From contig JAIRLB010000011.1 in the NCBI GenBank assembly GCA_031259745.1, forward strand, positions 1-6,945: 6,945 bases of DNA, in the 5' to 3' direction. Shown in pieces: positions 1 through 5,700 of the stretch (position 1 is its first letter; the number at the start of each line of letters is the position of its first letter). Origin of the DNA: Rickettsiales bacterium. GTDB lineage: Bacteria > Pseudomonadota > Alphaproteobacteria > Rs-D84. The position numbers and the translations under genes are program-made. The notes under the pieces were generated by a model. That model did no database searches, was not told the origin of the DNA, and saw only the letters and a program-made list of their open reading frames with translations.

Positions 1-9
1 AATAAATTC

Positions 10-108
10 ACTGCGCAGCAGTACATAATTAAACAGAAAGTAATAATATAAAGTGCAAGCTACGCTTGCAACACTATTACCTGGGTCCCGGCTTTCGCCG
101 GGATGACA
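10..108. repeat. Cluster of three short palindromes, including a REP-like GC-rich hairpin
   Basis: Three hairpin-forming inverted repeats follow one another. The first is ACTGC/GCAGT at 10-14 and 18-22 with a 3-nt loop. The second is TGCAAGC/GCTTGCA at 54-60 and 64-70 with loop TAC. The third is TCCCGGC/GCCGGGA at 86-92 and 97-103 with loop TTTC, inside the phrase CTGGGT...GATGACAA. The third resembles the REP-like palindromic units common between proteobacterial genes (family knowledge; copy number in this genome cannot be seen here). None has a T-run directly after it, so none is called as a terminator. No coding frame is supported in this stretch. Confidence 0.6.
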
Positions 109-119
109 AGTAAGAAAAA

Positions 120-263
120 GACCAAAGAACAAAGATCAAAGAACAAAATAGGTAACAGGTATCAGGTATGGGAAACGCACCCAACACATAAAATTGTTCA
201 CTGTTCATTAACTTATTCCTTTTTCCTTATTACTTATTCCTTTCTTTGCTCTTTTTCCTTATT
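120..263. repeat. A/T-rich short direct repeats in the intergenic region upstream of rho
   Basis: Several simple direct repeats are visible. A 14-bp unit GA(C/T)CAAAGAACAAA occurs twice in tandem at 120-133 and 134-147. A 7-bp unit AGGTA(A/T)N occurs three times at 150-170. ACTTATTCCTTT occurs at 211-222 and 232-243. TTTTTCCTTATT occurs at 220-231 and 252-263. The top strand is purine-rich first and then strongly pyrimidine-rich. No open frame of useful length or protein-like content is present. These look like slippage-generated or degenerated intergenic repeats; no function is assigned. Confidence 0.6.
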
Positions 264-359
264 CTTTTTTTATTATTGACAAAATGTTCCGCGGCCTTGG
301 CAATTGGAAATAACTCGTATAATTGGAAAGTATAAAATTCGTTTAGAATGCATATACTT

Positions 360-386
360 AACAACAGGTGTTGCAACACTGTTGTT
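360..386. promoter_or_regulatory. Near-perfect 27-bp dyad just upstream of the rho promoter
   Basis: AACAACAG (360-367) is mirrored by CTGTTGTT (379-386). The centre TGTTGCAACA (369-378) is itself a perfect 10-bp palindrome. A single extra G at 368 breaks the symmetry. The dyad ends 7 bp before the -35 hexamer at 394. Its length and position suit a binding site for a dimeric regulator, or a cruciform, but no regulator is identified. There is no T-run and the hairpin would have almost no loop, so it is not called as a terminator. Symmetry is seen directly; function is inferred. Confidence 0.5.
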
Positions 387-393
387 GATGGGC

Positions 394-422
394 TTGACTT
401 TTTGAGCATTTCGCACTATAAT
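394..422 (+). promoter_or_regulatory. Sigma70-type promoter of rho
   Basis: TTGACT at 394-399 and TATAAT at 417-422 are separated by exactly 17 bp, close to the consensus for the housekeeping sigma factor. Transcription would start near 429, giving a leader of about 47 nt before the rho start codon at 476. A leader this short leaves no room for the long attenuating leader known from E. coli rho. Confidence 0.75.
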
Positions 423-475
423 GACAGGGCAGGGACGGGATGTCTTCCGTTATATTGTCTCCAAAAGGATTTTTT

Positions 476-1744
476 ATGCATGTAAATGAATTAAAGGCAA
501 AATCGCCGAAAGAACTCTTGAAAATGGCCGAGGATATGGGTATCGAAAACCCGTCTCAGCTGAATGTGCAGCAGCTGCGTTTTGCCGTTCTGCGCGTTAT
601 CGCGGCCGATAAAAAGACAACGTTGATCGGCGACGGCGTGCTGGAACGCATGCAGGACGGATTTGGATTCCTGCGCGCGCCCGAAAGCAATTATCTGGCC
701 GGGCCCGACGATTTGTATGTATCCCCGAATTTGATTAAAAAATACGGATTGAAAACCGGCGATTATGTCGAGGGTCAAATTCAGGCCCCGCAGAATGAAT
801 CCGAGCGTTATTTCGCATTGGAAACAATCGAGCGAGTCAACGGCGGCAACCCCGAGCAGCTGCGCCATCGCGTTTCTTTTGACGACATGACGCCGCTGTA
901 CCCTGATGAAAGATTAAAGATGGAGGTGGAAACGGATAAGGAAAAAGGCCGCAGCCTGTCCGCCCGCGTCATCGATTTGATTTCCCCGACCGGCAAAGGC
1001 CAGCGATCTTTGATTGTCGCGCCGCCGCGCACCGGCAAGACCGTCATGCTGCAAAACATCGCTCATTCTGTCGCGCAGAATTATCCGGAAGTAAAATTGA
1101 TCGTGCTGCTGATTGACGAGCGCCCTGAAGAGGTCACGGATATGAAGCGCAGCGTCAAGGGAGAGGTTATATCCAGCACTTTTGACGAGCCCGCAGCCCG
1201 CCATATCCAGGTTGCCGAAATGGTTATCGAAAAAGCAAAACGTTTGGTAGAGGCCGGCCAGGATGTCGTTATCCTGCTGGATTCCATAACCCGCCTGGGG
1301 CGCGCGTATAACACCGTTGTGCCGTCAAGCGGCAAGGTTCTGACCGGCGGCGTGGACGCGTACGCTTTGCAGCGCCCGAAACGTTTCTTTGGCGCCGCGC
1401 GAAATATAGAGGGCGGCGGCAGCCTGACCATTATCGCGACAGCCCTGGTCGATACGGGTTCCAAAATGGACGAAGTTATCTTTGAAGAATTCAAGGGCAC
1501 CGGAAACAGCGAAATCATCCTGGACCGCAAGCTGTCGGACAAACGCGTCTACCCCGCCATCGATATAACGAAATCCGGCACGCGCAAGGAGGACTTGCTG
1601 GTCAGCAAGGATGTCTTGTCCAAGATGTACGTGCTGCGCCGCATAATCAACCCGATGCAGACTTTGGAGGCGATGGAATTCCTGCTGGACAAGCTGCGCA
1701 CGACAAAAACGAACGCGGATTTCTTTTCGGCAATGAACGGGTGA
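476..1744 (+). CDS. rho: Transcription termination factor Rho
   Basis: Rho is a hexameric RNA-dependent ATPase/helicase in the cytoplasm that loads on untranslated C-rich RNA and ends transcription. The 422-residue protein matches the family length (419 in E. coli). The N-terminal helical Rho_N part covers about residues 5-45. The cold-shock-like RNA-binding domain contains DGFGFLR (61-67) and [12 protein letters not shown] (73-84). The ATPase core has Walker A APPRTGKT (182-189), the catalytic-Glu segment DERPEEV (214-220), Walker B VILLDS (265-270), the Q-loop region [10 protein letters not shown] (284-293) and arginine-finger SGTRKE (367-372). ATG 476 is chosen because it gives the usual start MHVNELK and has AAGGA at 465-469, six bases upstream. 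An in-frame ATG at 440, preceded by AGGG, would add 12 residues but lies only about 11 nt from the predicted transcript start. Details such as [15 protein letters not shown] and [10 protein letters not shown] agree with alphaproteobacterial Rho. It is monocistronic, converging on the arginase-family gene 30 bp away. Confidence 0.98.
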   Translation: MHVNELKAKSPKELLKMAEDMGIENPSQLNVQQLRFAVLRVIAADKKTTLIGDGVLERMQDGFGFLRAPESNYLAGPDDLYVSPNLIKKYGLKTGDYVEGQIQAPQNESERYFALETIERVNGGNPEQLRHRVSFDDMTPLYPDERLKMEVETDKEKGRSLSARVIDLISPTGKGQRSLIVAPPRTGKTVMLQNIAHSVAQNYPEVKLIVLLIDERPEEVTDMKRSVKGEVISSTFDEPAARHIQVAEMVIEKAKRLVEAGQDVVILLDSITRLGRAYNTVVPSSGKVLTGGVDAYALQRPKRFFGAARNIEGGGSLTIIATALVDTGSKMDEVIFEEFKGTGNSEIILDRKLSDKRVYPAIDITKSGTRKEDLLVSKDVLSKMYVLRRIINPMQTLEAMEFLLDKLRTTKTNADFFSAMNG

Positions 1745-1747
1745 TGT

Positions 1748-1776
1748 CGCGCCATGCGAATCGGGGCGTTGTTTTT
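1748..1776 (+). terminator. Weak intrinsic terminator-like hairpin after rho
   Basis: CGCGCC (1748-1753) can pair with GGGGCG (1763-1768), with one G-G mismatch and a 9-nt loop, and is followed by TTGTTTTT (1769-1776). The T-run follows the hairpin only on the plus strand, so it would serve rho and not the converging minus-strand gene. The mismatch makes it a weak candidate. Confidence 0.35.
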
Positions 1777-2605
1777 ATGAAATTAGTTTGATCAATTTTT
1801 TGATAATATCTGCTGATTGGGTGCCCCCGTTTGGCGCGTATTCCACAAATTCAAATCCATAGGCGTCTTGGAATTCCTTGATGAAATATTCGGCCGCGTC
1901 CAGGCTGATGCCGTCCGGGGCCGGAACCAGGACTTCTGTGAAAGTCTTTGGGTCGATCGCATCAAAGTCGAATGATACCGCAAAAGGCCTGCCGCCGATG
2001 CGCCCGCGAATTTCAGAAATGGCCGCATCCCATTGTTCCGTTGTCTGCAATTGCCCCGAGTTGCGCCAAAAGATATTGTTTTCTATGACAAAGCTAAACT
2101 CGGCTGGCTCGTAAGAGCGCGCGCCCAAAAAGAATAAATTTTCAGGTTTCAAAACAGGGTGTTTCTTTGGCAATGCCAGCCATCGCGAATCGCCCGCGCC
2201 CAGGGCGGCGCGGACGTTTGTCCCGTGCGGGGCGCCGGATGCCTCGGCCGCAGCGCTTTCGGGGGTGTGAATGTCAAAGTGCGCGTCGATGTAAATCAAA
2301 CACAAATCCTGGTTCGGGATCTGGTCGGCCAGCGCGGCAAAATGACCAAAATTCACAGAATGGTCGCCGCCGATCATGATATGCTTTTCGGCCGGCGTGC
2401 CGTTGTAAATCTTGACCTGAATTTTGTAATTTTCGCCAAATCTGTCGCGCGCGCATTCCGTCGCGTCAAACGGATCCGCGGTGACGGTGATCCAGTTAGA
2501 ATCAGGAAACATTTTTTTAATTTCTCTTGTGGCTAATGCCGGCCCGCCATCAATCGCGGTCGCCAGACATCCGCGCCCGTATTCAATGCCCATAAATTTA
2601 ATCAT
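1775..2605 (-). CDS. Arginase/agmatinase-family ureohydrolase
   Basis: This is a binuclear-manganese hydrolase of the ureohydrolase family, which splits guanidino compounds (arginine, agmatine, formiminoglutamate and similar) into an amine and urea or an analogue. From ATG 2605 the protein has 276 residues, a normal family size. All six expected metal ligands are visible: His82 in GGDHS, Asp107, His109 and Asp111 in DAHFDIH, and Asp213 and Asp215 in SFDFDAIDP. A substrate-loop histidine sits in GAPHGT (125-130), and Glu255 in FVEYAP occupies the place of the substrate-contacting Glu near the family's C-terminus. Substrate cannot be fixed from motifs; arginase is a reasonable default. Starts at 2635 and 2593 also exist. 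2605 is preferred because it gives the family-like MIKFMGIEYGRG and overlaps the upstream stop (ATGATTAA), suggesting translational coupling with the secreted-protein gene. No signal peptide is seen, so it is cytoplasmic. Confidence 0.93.
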   Translation of the reverse strand: MIKFMGIEYGRGCLATAIDGGPALATREIKKMFPDSNWITVTADPFDATECARDRFGENYKIQVKIYNGTPAEKHIMIGGDHSVNFGHFAALADQIPNQDLCLIYIDAHFDIHTPESAAAEASGAPHGTNVRAALGAGDSRWLALPKKHPVLKPENLFFLGARSYEPAEFSFVIENNIFWRNSGQLQTTEQWDAAISEIRGRIGGRPFAVSFDFDAIDPKTFTEVLVPAPDGISLDAAEYFIKEFQDAYGFEFVEYAPNGGTQSADIIKKLIKLIS

Positions 2606-3608
2606 TGTAAGATTCCAGGAAGCTTTCAGCCGCATTTTTCATTTTTTGCAGCGAGTTTTCATAAGCGGCGCAATCGCGCGCGATATCAGATCGGTATGCG
2701 TCGCGCATGTTGTTCGCCATATATTGACAACCGCGCAGATGCTGTGCGCAGTATTCGTGACCGGTCAGAAAAGCCTGTTGCCCGCGGACGCGGCTTTCGG
2801 TGTCGGTCCAATTTATATCCAGCGCGTTTTCCAGTTTAATCCAGGAATTGTCCCCCGTATGCGAGCCTATGATGTCATCCCAATAGGCATTCATTTCATC
2901 TTTGGACCAATTGTTTGTTCCGGTTAATTCCAAAATTTGCTTAACCAGGTTATCGATGGCCGGCTGATATTCGGCATCGATTTGCGCCAGACGTGAAGCG
3001 CAATAGCAACGGTTATATGCTGTATTTTCGCGCTGGCAGTATCCGTTCATGCAGGTTGTGTAATCCGCCAGACAGCGGTCGGCCGGCAATGATGCGTCGG
3101 TTGACAGCATTGTTGTATTGGCCGAGGCCTCAATCGCGCGATATGTATAGGAATTCTCGGCGCGGCCGCTGCGCGCGGTTGTGCTTTGGCCGGAATTGCG
3201 GCGCGATACCACGCGGCGCGTCTGGGCAGCGGATGATGACGCAGCGGGCGAAGATGTGGCGACAATGCCCGCGCGCGCGGCTGTTGCGCCGCCAATATTC
3301 GATGTGCTCGAACGGGCGGCGGTCGACGAAATTGTCCCGGTTGATGCTGACCGCGCCGCGGAGCGGGATACGACGCGCCTGCCGTCATTGTTGGATGTGC
3401 GCGTTAATGTTGATACCGAATTTGATGAAAATTCGGGCGTGGTCCCGGGATTCAAGTCCACGCGCATCTTGTTCGTCATGGCCGGATACATTGTCTGATA
3501 GGCCGTCGGGCTGATAAAGTCAGATGCGGCCGCGCGGGACGTGGCGGCCCCCGCCGCACCCGTGGCCATGGAAAACAAACAAAGTGAAAAAATTAGAAAC
3601 CCAGCCAT
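2598..3608 (-). CDS. Secreted, cysteine-rich protein of unknown function with Ser/Ala/Arg-rich linker
   Basis: I do not recognise this 336-residue protein. Residues 4-22 form a hydrophobic signal-peptide-like segment ending in small residues (GAAGAA), so export to the periplasm or envelope is likely, although no basic residue precedes the hydrophobic stretch. Residues about 70-150 are low-complexity Ser/Ala/Thr/Arg, with RRVVSR at 77-82 and again at 131-136, probably a disordered linker. The C-terminal part (about 175-336) is folded-looking, helical and rich in acidic and aromatic residues. It holds eight cysteines: 179, 186, 191, 201, 203, 287, 294 and 313, an even number that could form disulfides in the periplasm. 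The spacing around CMNGYC and CYCASRL is distinctive. An in-frame TAA lies just upstream of the start at 3612-3614, so the N-terminus cannot be longer. No Shine-Dalgarno is seen. The gene overlaps the arginase-family gene by 8 nt and is probably its operon leader. Confidence 0.85.
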   Translation of the reverse strand: MAGFLIFSLCLFSMATGAAGAATSRAAASDFISPTAYQTMYPAMTNKMRVDLNPGTTPEFSSNSVSTLTRTSNNDGRRVVSRSAARSASTGTISSTAARSSTSNIGGATAARAGIVATSSPAASSSAAQTRRVVSRRNSGQSTTARSGRAENSYTYRAIEASANTTMLSTDASLPADRCLADYTTCMNGYCQRENTAYNRCYCASRLAQIDAEYQPAIDNLVKQILELTGTNNWSKDEMNAYWDDIIGSHTGDNSWIKLENALDINWTDTESRVRGQQAFLTGHEYCAQHLRGCQYMANNMRDAYRSDIARDCAAYENSLQKMKNAAESFLESYND

Positions 3609-3615
3609 TTCTTAT

Positions 3616-3644
3616 ATTCTAATTACTTTGCGTAATTTAGACAA
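3616..3644 (-). promoter_or_regulatory. Promoter of the secreted-protein/arginase-family pair, possibly leaderless
   Basis: On the minus strand, TTGTCT (3644-3639) and TAGAAT (3621-3616) are separated by 17 bp. The predicted transcript start, about 7 nt past the -10 box, falls near 3609, next to the A of ATG 3608. With no ribosome binding site between them, the message would be leaderless or nearly so. Confidence 0.6.
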
Positions 3645-3773
3645 GTGGAAACTTAAAATTACCCTGCGATTGACATGGTATTGTTTTGAACCGGTAAAAT
3701 GGTTTTATTAACGTTTCTATATGTGCCATTTGCACAAGTGCTTATCGTATTGCCGCTCTTTGTTGCAATATAT

Positions 3774-5138
3774 TTACTTGCTGTTGTATTCAATGATTTC
3801 TTTTTTTAACTTCTTAACGTTATTGCTGCAAATACCGCCACGTACACGGGGGGCGATTTTCTGTATCCCCGCAATAAATTTTCCAGATTGTTCCTTTTCT
3901 TCCGTCAGCTTTTTCTGTTCTTCTTTTAGTTTATCGATTTCTTCAAGCAGTTTATTTTTTTCTTCTCTGACTTTATTGGCTTCCTTGATTAGTTTTTCAT
4001 TTTCTTCTTTGGTTGCTTTGCCCTTGACTTTTTCAGCTTTATATTCGCCCATTCTAAAGCGCATAGATTCTGACATGTTTTTTGTCAATTCTTTACGATT
4101 CATTGCGGTAACCGTAATACCAAGTTTTCCGGCAAGCTTTCTTAATTCAGCTTCGTTTACCTTTTTCAGTTCTTCTAATCCGCCAAGTTCTTGGATCTTT
4201 TCATCAGCTTCTTTCATGTCTTTGGCGATTTGCGTTTTCAGCAGATCAAGAGCGTTGTTTTCTTGTTTTATTGAGTCGATGTCTTTTTTCAGCTGGTCTA
4301 ATGATCTATTGCCTGATTTCTTGTAGAATTCTGTGTTTAGTTCGCTTAGTTCTTCAGACTTTTTATTATTTACGGACTTTTCCCTTTTATATTCTTCTAC
4401 CAAAGGGAGAAGAGCCAGCATTTCTTGTTGTATTGTTGCCAACCGGTTATCAAGATCAGAATTACTATCTTTAAGTTTTGTGACTTTGGATTGTGCGTCG
4501 TTTAATGTTTGTTCGCCTGACCACAAATTCAAATAGTCTTTGTATATTTCTTTAAGATCGTTCGTTACTTTATCCAAGGTTGCTCTTTTATCACTTTCTT
4601 GTTGTTTTTGTGATGTGTATTCCGCCGCCAGTTCATTGGCTTTTATTTTTTCCTTAGTGATATCCGAGATTTTTTTATTATAATTTTTAACAGAAACTTT
4701 CAGATTTTTAACTTTTTCTTCTGCCTCTGTTAATTGGTTTGCTTCTGAATAAATGGACAAATCGAAATAAATTCTATCAAGATCTTTGTGAAGAGATGTA
4801 TCTGTATGTTGTTGTTTCTGTAATTGTTCCTTTAAATCACTATATTCAGTGGCCAATTTCTTTGCAGTTTCAATCTCTGCTTTAATGCTTTTAATTGATT
4901 CGTTTGTTTCTGTAACTGATTCTTTTTCTTCGGCTACTTTTTCTTTTGCGAGGACCAACATTTTTGAAGCAGATTCGGTGTAAAAACTAAAGGTTTCAGC
5001 GTATATTTTTATAAGTTCTTTTCTTAGGTTTTCTTCAGAGAGTTTGCCATCGTGTTTCTGTTGTTTTAACCGTTTATATAATTCCGACTTTTCCCAAGCC
5101 TCTTTAATTTCGTTAATTAAATCATTTTCTTTTTCCAT
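3774..5138 (-). CDS. Large coiled-coil protein built of about four 75-residue repeats, with a SAP/Rho_N-like segment
   Basis: I do not recognise this 454-residue, Lys/Glu/Gln-rich protein. It has no signal peptide or membrane segment and is almost wholly predicted helical coiled coil. Internal repeats can be aligned by eye at about residues 17-91, 92-166, 167-242 and 243-316. Landmarks are LATEY (95-99), LAAEY (170-174) and LVEEY (246-250); ELIKIY (41-46), DLDRIY (119-124) and DLKEIY (194-199); and KV followed by LK or similar about 20 residues later (67-68, 142-147, 218-223). Residues about 329-354 (ELRKLAGKLGITVTAMNRKE and following) resemble the helix-loop-helix of SAP or Rho_N domains, which bind nucleic acid. 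A second, highly charged coiled coil follows (about 365-415), then a basic tail with PRVRGG and one Cys (437). The ribosome binding site AAGGA (5149-5145) lies six bases before ATG 5138. The gene is much richer in A/T than rho, which may mean transfer. Candidate roles are a structural, filament-forming or DNA-tethering protein; none is proven. Confidence 0.85.
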   Translation of the reverse strand: MEKENDLINEIKEAWEKSELYKRLKQQKHDGKLSEENLRKELIKIYAETFSFYTESASKMLVLAKEKVAEEKESVTETNESIKSIKAEIETAKKLATEYSDLKEQLQKQQHTDTSLHKDLDRIYFDLSIYSEANQLTEAEEKVKNLKVSVKNYNKKISDITKEKIKANELAAEYTSQKQQESDKRATLDKVTNDLKEIYKDYLNLWSGEQTLNDAQSKVTKLKDSNSDLDNRLATIQQEMLALLPLVEEYKREKSVNNKKSEELSELNTEFYKKSGNRSLDQLKKDIDSIKQENNALDLLKTQIAKDMKEADEKIQELGGLEELKKVNEAELRKLAGKLGITVTAMNRKELTKNMSESMRFRMGEYKAEKVKGKATKEENEKLIKEANKVREEKNKLLEEIDKLKEEQKKLTEEKEQSGKFIAGIQKIAPRVRGGICSNNVKKLKKEIIEYNSK

Positions 5139-5165
5139 GATATATCCTTTTGATTCTTTTTGTCA

Positions 5166-5194
5166 ATTATATCATAAGATAAGGCGCTTTCCAA
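5166..5194 (-). promoter_or_regulatory. Promoter of the coiled-coil gene
   Basis: On the minus strand, TTGGAA (5194-5189) and TATAAT (5171-5166) are separated by 17 bp. Transcription would start near 5159, giving a leader of about 20 nt that just contains the AAGGA ribosome binding site. The gene is therefore probably transcribed alone, divergently from the tRNA gene. Confidence 0.65.
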
Positions 5195-5273
5195 ATACTT
5201 TGATATGCCTTGGACGGCCGTAAAACGAGAAATTCTTGTAATTTTAATGTTTTTGAAACAATGTATTTAGGAT

Positions 5274-5301
5274 TTGCATTTCAAAAAAAAGTTGTTACAA
5301 T
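5274..5301 (+). promoter_or_regulatory. Promoter of tRNA-Pro
   Basis: TTGCAT (5274-5279) and TACAAT (5296-5301) are separated by 16 bp. The predicted start near 5308 lies about 6 nt before the mature tRNA 5' end, which suits a short single-tRNA transcript. Confidence 0.6.
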
Positions 5302-5313
5302 GCCTATTGTCAT

Positions 5314-5390
5314 CGGGGCGTAGCTCAGTCTGGTAGAGTGCTTGGTTTGGGACCAAGATGTCGCGTGTTCGAATCATGTCGCCCCGACCA
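5314..5390 (+). tRNA. tRNA-Pro (anticodon UGG)
   Basis: The 77-nt cloverleaf is complete. The acceptor stem is CGGGGCG (5314-5320) with CGCCCCG (5380-5386), followed by discriminator A and an encoded CCA (5388-5390). The D arm is GCTC...GAGT around AGTCTGGTA. The anticodon stem CTTGG/CCAAG (5341-5345, 5353-5357) closes the loop TTTGGGA, which puts TGG at 5348-5350. The T arm is GCGTG/CATGT with loop TTCGAAT and two G-T pairs. The initial C-G pair is typical of bacterial tRNA-Pro. UGG reads CCA and CCG and, when modified, other proline codons. Confidence 0.97.
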
Positions 5391-5401
5391 TTAGATTTTG
5401 A

Positions 5402-5426
5402 AGTCGCATGTTTGTGCGGCTTTTTT
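5402..5426 (+). terminator. Intrinsic terminator of tRNA-Pro
   Basis: AGTCGCA (5402-5408) pairs with TGCGGCT (5415-5421), with one T-G pair and a 6-nt loop. The stem runs straight into six T residues (5421-5426). It lies 12 nt after the tRNA CCA end, so it should end the tRNA transcript. Confidence 0.8.
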
Positions 5427-5434
5427 CGTGTATC

Positions 5435-5451
5435 GCCCGCTATCCGCGGGC
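5435..5451. repeat. GC-rich hairpin after the tRNA terminator
   Basis: GCCCGC (5435-5440) and GCGGGC (5446-5451) form a perfect 6-bp stem with loop TATCC, followed by only three T residues. It could be a backup terminator for the tRNA transcript or a small REP-like palindrome. It resembles the GC hairpin at 86-103 in size, but the sequence differs. Confidence 0.45.
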
Positions 5452-5610
5452 TTTGAACGACCCAGTGACTTTGGTATCGGAATTTATACGGACTTTGCGG
5501 GGCAAATATACGGCTTTCTATACAATGGCCTATTTGCCGGAGTCACTAGTCTCTAAAACAGGCGCAATCTTACCCTCATTCATGTCTAACTTATGACTCC
5601 GCATTCTGCA
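5452..5610. other. Non-coding segment with nested inverted repeats
   Basis: No gene is supported between the tRNA terminator and 5756. This part holds nested complementary segments: AGTGACT (5464-5470) with AGTCACT (5541-5547), and inside it GGCAAATA (5501-5508) with TATTTGCC (5531-5538). A weak GTAT/ATAC pair (5474-5477, 5486-5489) could form a third arm. Together they could fold as a branched RNA or be a degenerate element. A 62-codon plus-strand open frame covers 5408-5596, but it begins inside the terminator hairpin and lacks a clear ribosome binding site, so I do not call it as a gene. Confidence 0.35.
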
Positions 5611-5628
5611 AATATTAGTGATATTAGT
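5611..5628. repeat. Tandem 9-bp repeat (ATATTAGT core) upstream of the accessory gene
   Basis: AATATTAGT (5611-5619) is followed directly by GATATTAGT (5620-5628). The pair lies 15 bp upstream of a putative -35 box, a position where an operator or activator site could sit. It may equally be chance in A/T-rich DNA. Confidence 0.35.
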
Positions 5629-5642
5629 TGAATATACTTTAC

Positions 5643-5671
5643 TTGATTACAGATATGTAAGAATATAAAAT
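5643..5671 (+). promoter_or_regulatory. Putative promoter of the accessory gene at 5756
   Basis: TTGATT (5643-5648) and TAAAAT (5666-5671) are 17 bp apart. The start would be near 5678, leaving a leader of about 78 nt. The stretch is A/T-rich, so chance matches are likely. A second weaker pair lies near TTGATA (5701) and TATAAA (5720). Confidence 0.4.
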
Positions 5672-5700
5672 ACACTAAACCAAATAACAAATATAAAATC

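Noticed and set aside
276..323. TTGACA (276) and TATAAT (318) as an additional rho promoter.
   Set aside because: The two boxes are 36 bp apart; alternatives such as TTGGCA (297) need a 15-bp spacer. The 394-422 promoter is far better.
1..393. A CRISPR array among the repeats upstream of rho.
   Set aside because: The repeats are 7-14 bp, tandem or irregularly spaced, with no regular repeat-spacer pattern and no cas genes.
491..1542. Several minus-strand open frames across rho.
   Set aside because: They overlap the strongly conserved rho reading frame and encode no recognisable protein.
2159..3514. Plus-strand open frames of 125-173 codons across the arginase-family and secreted-protein genes.
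   Set aside because: They are antisense to well-supported genes, are Arg/Pro/Cys-rich and have no ribosome binding sites or known motifs.
3670..3700. A plus-strand TTGACA and TAAAAT pair upstream of the secreted-protein gene.
   Set aside because: The spacing is 19 bp and no plus-strand gene follows; it would only make antisense RNA to the coiled-coil gene.
3721..4326. A 201-codon plus-strand open frame rich in Phe/Ser/Leu.
   Set aside because: It is the antisense of the Lys/Glu-rich coiled-coil gene (AAA/GAA codons read as TTT/TTC), with no ribosome binding site and a composition expected from that shadowing.
5408..5596. A 62-codon plus-strand open frame after the tRNA.
   Set aside because: It starts inside the tRNA terminator hairpin and lacks a Shine-Dalgarno; kept only as an alternative in the entry on the structured segment.
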